Notes under the pieces: model-generated
Databases searched by the model: none
Told to the model about the DNA's origin: nothing
The model's input: the letters and a program-made list of their open reading frames with translations, nothing else
NCBI GenBank assembly: GCA_964499285.1
Contig: CAZCLA010000035.1
Span: 1 to 30,389 of the forward strand
Source of the DNA: JAGFIY01 sp964499285
Lineage (GTDB): Bacteria; Bacteroidota; Ignavibacteria; Ignavibacteriales; Melioribacteraceae
Direction of reading: 5' to 3'
DNA length: 30,389 bases
Made by a program: the position numbers and the translations under genes
Shown here: piece after piece, positions 24,790 through 30,389 of the stretch
Position numbering within the stretch: the stretch's first letter is position 1
How the letters are laid out: each line of letters opens with the position of its first letter

Positions 24790-25677
24790 TTATACCGCTA
24801 CTTCAAATTTTATTCTATCGTGCGACTTATAATCTATCAAATCAAAATCTTCGAATGTTAGTTGATCGATTGGTTTTTTCGCAATCACCAATTTCGGAAG
24901 CGGCAGAGGTTTTCTTTTCAACTGTTCCTTAAGACCGGCGGTATGATCGAACTCTTCTTTGCCTGAGCCTTCTTCAGCCACATAAATATGTGCATCCACA
25001 ATTGTATGTGCAAAATAACCAAGTGCAAGATCAGCTTCCTGCGCAATTATTTGTACAAGCATCGAGTACGCCGCAAGATTGAAAGGAATTCCTAAAGCAA
25101 TGTCGCCTGACCTTTGAGTCAAATGACAATTAAGTTTTCCGTTAACTACATTAAAAGTAAAAGTGTAATGACAGGGCGGAAGTTTACTGATTACAGCATT
25201 TGCAGGATGCCAAGCCGTCACAACCATCCTGCGCGAGTTGGGATTATTTTTTATCTGATCAATCACCCATCCTATTTGATCGAACGAAAGAGAACCGTCT
25301 GGTTCTTTTTTTACAAAAGGATTTGCCGCATCAACAAAAACTTCGCTTCCAAGAGCCGTACTTCTATCGGGAACAGGATAACGCCGCCAGTATCTTCCAT
25401 AGGCAGTCTGTAAATTTCCATTACCATCAGCCCATGCGTCCCAAATTTTTGTGTGTTCGCGCAGATTTCTTATATGATCTTCACCGGAAAGATACCAAAG
25501 CACTTCGTGTAGGAGAGATTTCCAAATCATTTTTTTCGTGGTAAGCAGAGGAAATCCTTTTGATAGATCAACCCTGTAAAATGCGCCGAAATATGAAATT
25601 GTGTCTATACCTGTTCTTGATGTTTTTCGTTCACCATTTTCCAGTACAGTTTTAACAAGATCGAGGTATTCTCTCAT
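24790..25677 (-). CDS. thyA: Thymidylate synthase
   Basis: ThyA makes dTMP from dUMP, using methylene-tetrahydrofolate and giving dihydrofolate. The 295-residue length is normal for forms with an insert. The catalytic Cys169 is in LPPCHYTF, followed by Q-R-S-G-D-I-A-L-G-I-P-F-N-L-A; the dUMP phosphate-binding R-T-G (21-23) and S-R-R (148-150) and the C-terminal V-A-V are intact. AAAGGA is 7 bases before the ATG. It pairs functionally with folA downstream. Confidence 0.97.
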   Translation of the reverse strand: MREYLDLVKTVLENGERKTSRTGIDTISYFGAFYRVDLSKGFPLLTTKKMIWKSLLHEVLWYLSGEDHIRNLREHTKIWDAWADGNGNLQTAYGRYWRRYPVPDRSTALGSEVFVDAANPFVKKEPDGSLSFDQIGWVIDQIKNNPNSRRMVVTAWHPANAVISKLPPCHYTFTFNVVNGKLNCHLTQRSGDIALGIPFNLAAYSMLVQIIAQEADLALGYFAHTIVDAHIYVAEEGSGKEEFDHTAGLKEQLKRKPLPLPKLVIAKKPIDQLTFEDFDLIDYKSHDRIKFEVAV

Positions 25678-25716
25678 TCTAATTCCTTTAAACTCAATAT
25701 ATTAGTTTGTTTTCTT

Positions 25717-26052
25717 TTAGAAGCTTTTAGCAGCTTCATCGATTGTAGGAAACTGTTCAAAAACCGAATTCAGTTTTGTGATCGAAAGAAGTCCTTCAAT
25801 CTTATCCGTCAATCCGGCAAGTTTTAAATGACCTCCGTTGTTCTTAACAGTTGTGTAACCACGGATAAGATTTCCTATTCCCGTACTGTTAACGTAATTA
25901 ACGTTGCTCATATCAATTACAATATTTTTCTTACCCGATTCAAGAAATTCAACTAATTTGTTATGAAAATTTTCTGCATCGGGACCGCCCATCAACTTTC
26001 CCTTAAAGGAAATAACTGCGGCGTTATAGACTTCGCTTGTACTGAATTTCAT
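25717..26052 (-). CDS. STAS-domain protein, anti-anti-sigma factor type
   Basis: The 111-residue single STAS domain looks like SpoIIAA/RsbV-type antagonists: a beta-strand start with V-I-S-F-K-G-K-L, I-V-I-D-M-S-N-V-N-Y-V-N-S-T-G-I-G with Ser56 at the usual phosphorylation site, and G-G-H-L-K-L-A-G-L. Such proteins bind an HPK-like kinase (anti-sigma factor) depending on Ser phosphorylation. No kinase or sigma factor is next to it, so the partner is unknown. GGAGG lies 5 bases before the ATG. Confidence 0.88.
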   Translation of the reverse strand: MKFSTSEVYNAAVISFKGKLMGGPDAENFHNKLVEFLESGKKNIVIDMSNVNYVNSTGIGNLIRGYTTVKNNGGHLKLAGLTDKIEGLLSITKLNSVFEQFPTIDEAAKSF

Positions 26053-26201
26053 TTATTCCTCCGAATACTGTTTGTTCATTTATGCAATATAATAATATAA
26101 CAATTTTTGTTTATGTTTTTCTGTGCCTTCAGAAATCATAAGTATTGCGCGAAATAGAAAGATTGATTTGCGTATTAATTCGGATGATATAACTATAAAT
26201 T

Positions 26202-26357
26202 CTACTCTTCGTCGTTAATACCAAAACAGGAATAGAACCCCAAAAAGCCGAAAAAACCGTACAGACCTTCCAGTCCATCCTTCATTCCCAAAAATCCAAG
26301 AAAACCTAGAAATCCGAGATAACCGAATTTCTTGAGATTTCTTTTTTTCTGTGCCAT
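26202..26357 (-). CDS. 51-residue Gly-Phe-Leu repeat microprotein
   Basis: A small open frame starts with ATG at 26357, 1 base after the stop of the DUF1697 gene, and ends with TAG. The N-terminus is basic (K4, K5, R6, K9, K10). Then glycines fall at every third residue in two blocks: 12, 15, 18, 21, 24 and 28, 31, 34, 37, 40, joined by M-K-D. Between glycines are mostly Phe, Leu and Tyr. The end is acidic (N-D-E-E) after a single Cys44. The product is hydrophobic and probably membrane-bound. I recall Gly/Phe/Leu-repeat small proteins in Firmicutes, but homology is unproven. No strong Shine-Dalgarno is seen, so expression would depend on coupling. Confidence 0.65.
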   Translation of the reverse strand: MAQKKRNLKKFGYLGFLGFLGFLGMKDGLEGLYGFFGFLGFYSCFGINDEE

Positions 26358-26358
26358 G

Positions 26359-26898
26359 TTAACTCAATGCTAACTTATATAGTTGATTTACAGTGTTCCA
26401 ATTTCTGCCAGTAGCATTCGTTTTTAACTTTCTTTCAAATACATTTGTATTCAGTTTTGATCTGCCATATCCGTTCGGACAGTAGAGATAAATTAAATCG
26501 TCAATAATTTTAAAATCTTCTCCTTTGCTCATCGGGATGTTCAATTTTTCCGGATCTTCAACTATCACTTTTTGAAATAGAAAAAGTACATGTAAAAATT
26601 TTGGATCGATGCACTCGGCTTCAAAAGGAATTTGATCTATTATCTTCTTAAACTCCTTTGCAGTTTTAATTAACACAGGAACGAAGAAATTGTACTCTTT
26701 CTCAATTTTATTTTGGATTGTGTCCGTAAGATTTTTAATGTCGTTTGATTCTGAGCGGAACAGAACATTCCCGCTTTGAACGTACGTACGGACATCAGAA
26801 AAACCCAATGATTCCACAAGATTCCGTAAGTCGTTCATCAAAATTTTCTTTTGACCGCTCACGTTTATTCCTCTCAACAAACAAATGTAATTTTTCAT
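26359..26898 (-). CDS. DUF1697 family protein
   Basis: The 179-residue protein has the family start Y-I-C-L-L-R-G-I-N-V-S-G-Q-K-K-I-L-M-N-D-L, then V-R-T-Y-V-Q-S-G-N-V-L-F, and the end segment with T-G-R-N-W-N-T-V-N. DUF1697 proteins are found in many bacteria without known function. It overlaps the DUF1801 gene by 4 bases and is followed 1 base later by the microprotein. Confidence 0.88.
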   Translation of the reverse strand: MKNYICLLRGINVSGQKKILMNDLRNLVESLGFSDVRTYVQSGNVLFRSESNDIKNLTDTIQNKIEKEYNFFVPVLIKTAKEFKKIIDQIPFEAECIDPKFLHVLFLFQKVIVEDPEKLNIPMSKGEDFKIIDDLIYLYCPNGYGRSKLNTNVFERKLKTNATGRNWNTVNQLYKLALS

Positions 26899-27353
26899 CT
26901 TTGTTTAATTGCTGATTCGTAAATATCAATCCATTTTTGCGGAGTAATTTTTCCGCACATCTCACCTATTAATTTATATGGAATATTATCCATCTTCTTA
27001 AAGCGAACGCAGCACTTCCCCATATCTAATTTAGTTTTTGAGTGTTTAGGATATTCTTTAACAAACCAATCATATAATGAATTGCCGGAATAGAGTCCCA
27101 TATGATAAAAAGAAACATAATTTTTCTGTGAAGCCAGACTCATAAACGGAAGCGGCAGTTCGGGATTAACGTGGTAGCCTTTAGGATAAAGCGAGTGAGG
27201 AACAACATAACCGATCATTCCGTAGCTCATCACTTCTTTAAATCCTTTAGGGAGATTTTTTTTAATCTCCTTCCGAATATTTCTTATTACCTTTTTTCTT
27301 TCCTCGGGTAATTCATTTATATATTCAGTCGCAGTTTTTGCTTTAGACTGCAT
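26895..27353 (-). CDS. DUF1801 family protein
   Basis: The 152-residue product has the N-terminal Y-I-N-E-L-P-E-E-R-K-K-V-I motif, then F-K-E-V-M-S-Y-G-M-I-G-Y-V-V-P and Y-V-S-F-Y-H-M-G-L, as in DUF1801 (related to YdhG-like proteins with a possible ligand-binding fold). GAGGAA is 3 bases before the ATG. First in a three-gene set with DUF1697 and the Gly-Phe-Leu microprotein. Function is unknown. Confidence 0.86.
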   Translation of the reverse strand: MQSKAKTATEYINELPEERKKVIRNIRKEIKKNLPKGFKEVMSYGMIGYVVPHSLYPKGYHVNPELPLPFMSLASQKNYVSFYHMGLYSGNSLYDWFVKEYPKHSKTKLDMGKCCVRFKKMDNIPYKLIGEMCGKITPQKWIDIYESAIKQR

Positions 27354-27515
27354 ATTTCCTCACAATTTGATTTGATAAATTCCTCATTTCAATAACCAAT
27401 ATAAAATTATCTATATGAGAAACTCAAATCATTCCGGATGAGATTTTCGCGAGCTAATGCCTTAGCCTTTCATTCCGCTCCGCTGTATTCAGAATTACGG
27501 TTAAGTATGTTAGAA

Positions 27516-27543
27516 GGTTACAAGTTACAGGTTGAAGGTTATA
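27516..27543 (+). repeat. Four imperfect heptamer tandem repeats
   Basis: The units are GGTTACA, AGTTACA, GGTTGAA and GGTTATA in direct succession. They lie in the gene-free stretch between DUF1801 and the toxin gene. Too short for a functional claim. Confidence 0.55.
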
Positions 27544-27574
27544 ATGAGTCGATTGTGCGGCACAACTTATAGAA

Positions 27575-27708
27575 TGTCATTACCAGAAAGTCTATTGCCA
27601 ATCCCATTACAATCTGAACAAAATTATATCAATTTTGAACAGAAATTAGAAGATTGCTTCAGCAAAAAACGCTTCGCAACGACAATAACTGTTTTAGAAA
27701 AAAGCGAC
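27575..27708. repeat. Imperfect inverted repeat, probable decayed intergenic element
   Basis: The left arm reads GTCATTACCAGAAAGTC...CAATC and the right arm, reversed, reads GTCGTTGCGAAGCG...CAATC; the arms match only partly. The right arm (AGATTGCTTC...CGCAACGAC) resembles the common intergenic CATTGCGAGG/GAAGCAATCT elements of many bacterial genomes. I infer a decayed copy. Confidence 0.4.
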
Positions 27709-27784
27709 AGTTAATAAAATACGATCAACCATAAATTTCTGACTTCTTGCCTATGGGAAATAATTTGAGATAATTTTCTGTTAG

Positions 27785-28153
27785 TTACAACTTATATGGA
27801 ATCTTCACAAATCCCATTTTTTTATTGAAATCTTTTGTATTTCTCGTTGCAAGTTCTACTTTGTTTATTATTGCTATTGCTGCTTGAAATGCATCCGGAA
27901 GTTTTAATTTATGTTTTTTCCTCAACTCTGCGGATAAATCTGCAACTTCATTATTGATTTCAAGTGTTTTAAAACTATCTAAAAGTACTTTTATTGAGTG
28001 CTTCTCCTCCTCCTCTGCCCCGGTCAATACTTCTGCTCTGGTAATCGGACTAATAAATGAATCATTGTTCTTCTTTAACCATTGTGTTGCTTTTTTAATG
28101 CCATTAAGGTGATCTATTAAAATTACCGTATCGATAAGATTCTTCCCGTTCAT
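27785..28153 (-). CDS. PIN-domain toxin, VapC-like
   Basis: The 122-residue protein is a PIN-domain ribonuclease with the four acidic residues of the metal site: Asp8 (LIDTVILID), Glu41 (RAEVLTG), Asp87 (KLPDAFQAA) and Asp108 (RNTKDF). VapC toxins cut specific RNAs, commonly initiator tRNA. The usual D-T-N-I-L is D-T-V-I-L here, a mild change. The stop of the antitoxin lies 4 bases upstream, so the two form a coupled pair. Confidence 0.88.
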   Translation of the reverse strand: MNGKNLIDTVILIDHLNGIKKATQWLKKNNDSFISPITRAEVLTGAEEEEKHSIKVLLDSFKTLEINNEVADLSAELRKKHKLKLPDAFQAAIAIINKVELATRNTKDFNKKMGFVKIPYKL

Positions 28154-28157
28154 AAGA

Positions 28158-28385
28158 TCACCATTCTGATCTTAATTTTTCAACGTATTGATTTCCATCA
28201 ATTTTTCTTTTCTTCCAAATTCCGGCAGTGGCAGATAGTGAGTCAGTTTTTTCGGATTCAACCTTTTCCTTGTATTCTTTTAGTGCTTCTCTGATTGTTT
28301 CTGCAGTTGGTTTATTCAGTCTTCTTGAATAATCATCCAGCCAAACTTTTATTTCCCGTGGAAGTGAAATTATTGTTCTTATCAT
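28158..28385 (-). CDS. Ribbon-helix-helix antitoxin, VapB-like
   Basis: The 75-residue protein has an N-terminal ribbon-helix-helix domain (R-T-I-I-S-L-P-R-E-I-K-V-W-L, then K-P-T-A-E-T-I-R-E-A-L), and a C-terminal tail ending G-I-W-K-K-R-K-I-D-G-N-Q-Y-V-E-K-L-R-S-E-W that should wrap the toxin. It comes first in the pair, as usual, and would repress its own operon through the palindrome just upstream. Confidence 0.85.
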   Translation of the reverse strand: MIRTIISLPREIKVWLDDYSRRLNKPTAETIREALKEYKEKVESEKTDSLSATAGIWKKRKIDGNQYVEKLRSEW

Positions 28386-28399
28386 TTTGATTTTTCTTT

Positions 28400-28442
28400 T
28401 TCACAAATATATCACTAATGTGATATATATTCAACTTGTGAA
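28400..28442. promoter_or_regulatory. Palindromic operator of the toxin-antitoxin operon
   Basis: A perfect inverted repeat of ATATATCAC and GTGATATAT (28407-28415 and 28420-28428) around TAAT lies 21 bases before the antitoxin start. It is nested in a second inverted pair, TTCACAA (28400-28406) and TTGTGAA (28436-28442). Ribbon-helix-helix antitoxins bind such sites in operator DNA, so autoregulation is likely. Confidence 0.72.
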
Positions 28443-28490
28443 GAAAAGAAAACCGGTTAATCGGTTGAGGATCTTGGTGTAGAGCTTCCT

Positions 28491-28515
28491 AATCCCATAG
28501 ATGAATCTGTGGGTT
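28491..28515. repeat. Hairpin-forming repeat
   Basis: The left arm AATCCCATAGAT pairs with ATCTGTGGGTT with one bulge and one wobble, leaving a tight loop. It is not followed by a T run close enough for a standard terminator. It resembles hairpin repeats I recall from related genomes; not verified. Confidence 0.5.
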
Positions 28516-28622
28516 AATGAAATTGAATTTGTTTTTTATTAATCAACAAATTTAGTTTGTTTCAAAAACTTTCTACTAGAAAATTGCCGTCGGTTTTATA
28601 GTCTGTTGCACAACTAATGAAC

Positions 28623-28670
28623 TGTCATTCCGATCGAGCCGGATTTTGGCGAGAGAGGAATCTCATAAGA
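28623..28670 (+). repeat. Interspersed-repeat-like sequence
   Basis: The text GTCATTCCGATCGAGCC...GAGAGAGGAATCTC resembles the widespread GTCATTCCGA...GGAATCTC intergenic repeats of Bacteroidota and relatives. GAGATTCC is read on the other strand. Only one clear copy is in this window, so the call rests on memory. Confidence 0.45.
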
Positions 28671-28722
28671 ATATTTATGAAAATCTCAAAAGGATTTACC
28701 TGTTCACCTCTGGCGTACCGTT

Positions 28723-30066
28723 TTATTCTAAAAAATATTCGAGATAATCAAATATCTTTGTTCCCAAATAGTAGGGCAGATTCATTAACATAAACTCTTT
28801 TTTGTTTGGAGTCTTCACTTTTTGGATACTGAATTCCCCGCCATAAATTCTAACGGCATAGTTATGGTCTGTTCTCTCCATAAACTGATGAAGCGATCTT
28901 AACTTGCCAACACTTCCCGATTTGATCTCAACAGGAATTACTTTCCCATCAAATTGAATCAACAAATCAACCTCTGCAGAGGATTGAGTTTTTTCTCTCA
29001 CCCAAAAATTAGGTTTTGTATTGGAAAAATTATTTATTGAAATAATCTCTTGTGTTACAATATGCGGGATTAAATATCCTTTATAAAATGAACTTAAGTC
29101 TTTTAGTGACAATAGCTCAGCTTGAATTCCGTTTTTATAATTTATCAATCCTGTATCTAAAAATTGCAGACGCGGAGATTTTTTCAAATCCGGCTTGATA
29201 GGCACCTTTACCCCGGTTGTCGGATACATTAAAAACAAAAAGCGGGCTTTTTCCAAAGTCCGCATCGCCTCACCAACTTCACGCGACCTATAATTTGAGT
29301 TTCCAAAACTCTGGAATTTAACCCGTTCATCCAAGTTCAGATAAGCACTATTTACTATATGCCTCATCACATTCATTTCCGTTTTATTCGAAGCGTACTT
29401 ATTCATATCATCTTTAAATGTTTCCCACAGACTTTCATATATCCTTGGTAAATCAGCCAAACTATTCTTTGCTGCGTAAGTTTTTATTATTTCCGGCATT
29501 CCACCAATGATAGCATAGTCATTAAAAAGCTCCATTAAAATTGAATGAGCTTTTTTTTCAACCGGAATTTTATTCATCTGCTCAAGTGCATTACTTCTTT
29601 CGAAAGCATTCAAGTACTCCAAAAAATTCATCGGATGCAGATAGAGATATTCAACTCTTCCGACCGGGAAGTTCTCAATATCTTTTAGTGCAAATTCCAA
29701 AAGTGAGCCGGCTGCAATTACCTGTATTTGCGGGAACTCTTCATAAAAGTATCGCAATAATTTAATTGCTTTGGGGGATTCTTGAATTTCATCAATAAAA
29801 AGAAGCATCCCATCGATATCTTCCGTGGTTAGATTAGATTTTAAAAGCAAAACATCAATAATGTTATTTACATTCTCGAATTCTTCAAAAAACTTCTTAT
29901 CTGATTGTTTTTCAAGATTTAGCAGAATTTTATGCTCATAGCCTTCTGCAAAGGAATTGATTAAAGTGGTTTTACCCACTTGCCTGGCTCCGCGTATTAT
30001 AAGCGGTTTTCGTGAAGGATTTTCTTTCCATTTCTGAAGGTTTTGATATATGTTTCTTTTTATCAT
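28723..30066 (-). CDS. AAA ATPase with DUF4143 domain
   Basis: The 447-residue product has an AAA module (about 1-170) with Walker A GARQVGKT (26-33) and Walker B LLFIDE (88-93), then the DUF4143 winged-helix and C-terminal part, where A-E-V-D-L-L-I...V-P-V-E-I-K-S-G resembles a PD-(D/E)XK nuclease core. This family is common in accessory regions; functions are largely unknown, though nucleic-acid or defence roles are suggested for relatives. No Shine-Dalgarno precedes the ATG. The upstream stretch contains three evenly spaced 17-base sites. It seems to be transcribed alone, about 340 bases ahead of the toxin-antitoxin genes. Confidence 0.88.
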   Translation of the reverse strand: MIKRNIYQNLQKWKENPSRKPLIIRGARQVGKTTLINSFAEGYEHKILLNLEKQSDKKFFEEFENVNNIIDVLLLKSNLTTEDIDGMLLFIDEIQESPKAIKLLRYFYEEFPQIQVIAAGSLLEFALKDIENFPVGRVEYLYLHPMNFLEYLNAFERSNALEQMNKIPVEKKAHSILMELFNDYAIIGGMPEIIKTYAAKNSLADLPRIYESLWETFKDDMNKYASNKTEMNVMRHIVNSAYLNLDERVKFQSFGNSNYRSREVGEAMRTLEKARFLFLMYPTTGVKVPIKPDLKKSPRLQFLDTGLINYKNGIQAELLSLKDLSSFYKGYLIPHIVTQEIISINNFSNTKPNFWVREKTQSSAEVDLLIQFDGKVIPVEIKSGSVGKLRSLHQFMERTDHNYAVRIYGGEFSIQKVKTPNKKEFMLMNLPYYLGTKIFDYLEYFLE

Positions 30067-30076
30067 TTTTTAATTA

Positions 30077-30159
30077 TTGTTGTATTACAAGGGCAATATA
30101 ACCATATAATTGTATCATTACAAGGGTTATTATAAAGGATTTTTGTTACATTACAATGG
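30077..30159. promoter_or_regulatory. Three 17-base direct repeats with exact 33-base period upstream of the ATPase
   Basis: The sites start at 30077, 30110 and 30143: TTGTTGTATTACAAGGG, TTGTATCATTACAAGGG and TTGTTACATTACAATGG. Each contains TTGT-N6-ACAA, a short inverted repeat. The 33-base distance is about three helical turns, so all sites face one side of the DNA. The nearest lies 11 bases from the ATPase start, as expected for operator sites. Confidence 0.75.
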
Positions 30160-30389
30160 GTAGAGATTAAGTGAATGTTTATTAAGGCTGAAAAATGACA
30201 GAAATGAGGTCGATTTGTAAACTAATTAAAGGGATTATTGGTTTATTTTTTTAATTGGGGATTCATCGTTGAACATTGTTTAAAAGCACAAGCACATCAT
30301 CAATAGGTGTACTTGGAGGCAGTTGTTGCCCCATCGCAATTATTTTACCTTTAAATCACAAAACATTTCTTGTCAGCTTTTGAAATTCT
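30160..30389. other. Window end; no supported gene, possible gene fragment
   Basis: No full gene is visible. On the minus strand a frame from about 30355 to a TGA at 30263 reads G-K-I-I-A-M-G-Q-Q-L-P-P-S-T-P-I-D-D-V-L-V-L-L-N-N-V-Q-R in pieces and looks protein-like, but a stop lies just upstream and I see no start signal. Confidence 0.4.

Larger units (their letters stand above)
27354..27784. other. Intergenic repeat-rich region without a gene
   Basis: These 431 bases hold no convincing gene. They contain four imperfect heptamers (27516-27543) and an imperfect inverted repeat (about 27575-27708), plus text similar to repeated intergenic elements of related genomes as I remember them. An open frame on the plus strand at 27532-27714 crosses these repeats and has no protein-like features. 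Confidence 0.6.
28443..28722. other. Intergenic region with repeat debris
   Basis: This stretch between the toxin-antitoxin operator and the end of the ATPase gene holds a hairpin repeat at 28491 and repeat-like text at 28623. No gene is visible on either strand. Confidence 0.55.

Noticed and set aside
27532..27714. 60-residue open frame on the plus strand
   Set aside because: It starts inside heptamer repeats and runs through an imperfect inverted repeat; no Shine-Dalgarno and no protein-like pattern.
30077..30160. Possible small CRISPR array
   Set aside because: Repeats are only 17 bases with 16-base intervals, just three units, with internal inverted symmetry and a position right at a gene start; no cas genes are present. 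Operator sites fit better.

Overview
The window looks like a scaffold from an uncultured, AT-rich, Gram-negative bacterium of the Bacteroidota/Chlorobiota/Ignavibacteriota group. Ignavibacteria is my best guess; this rests on gene content and protein style from memory, not on a database search. In support are many short lipoproteins with clear lipoboxes, short-form Psd next to PssA, two-subunit-style methylmalonyl-CoA mutase, purS/purQ, a MutL of the Bacteroidota type, and frequent TTG/GTG starts. A run of 100 N at 20177-20276 marks an assembly join.

Layout. (1) 1-3686, minus strand: ebfC-recR-methyltransferase-two NTF2-like lipoproteins-ftsX-secreted protein (cut by the window), packed with 1-7 base overlaps. 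(2) 3799-11034, plus strand: psd-pssA (phosphatidylethanolamine synthesis), purS-purQ, tatA, gatA, sucD, a good terminator at 8758, then ndk-nudix-namZ-like. (3) 11039-19100, minus strand, meeting region 2 tail to tail: the CNNM/CorC protein; a sulfur block tauE-rhodanese-CstB-like persulfide dioxygenase between two hairpins; DUF393; tgt-yajC; a ureohydrolase; and nfeD. (4) 19102-26052, minus strand: STAS protein, thyA, PEGA lipoprotein, folA, mutL, acyl-CoA mutase large subunit, a UbiA-family prenyltransferase split by the gap, and a lipoprotein. The last three and CNNM are tightly coupled. (5) 26202-30389 is the accessory end: a 51-residue Gly-Phe-Leu repeat microprotein coupled to DUF1697 and DUF1801 genes, a vapBC-type toxin-antitoxin pair with a palindromic operator, intergenic repeat debris, and a DUF4143 AAA ATPase.

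How genes work together: psd/pssA make the main phospholipid. thyA/folA form the dTMP/folate loop. tauE-rhodanese-CstB should detoxify persulfide and move sulfite or a related anion. tgt/yajC are the remnant of the common tgt-yajC-secDF order, with secDF not here.

The most interesting unexplained signals are three 17-base sites at an exact 33-base period just upstream of the DUF4143 ATPase (30077-30159), and the 51-residue microprotein whose glycines fall every third residue in two mirror-like 13-residue blocks (26202-26357). Other points are a lipoprotein whose signal peptide is complete only if an ATT start is used (1470), a MutL lacking the endonuclease and zinc residues, and a gap whose stated length cannot be right because both flanks code for one protein.
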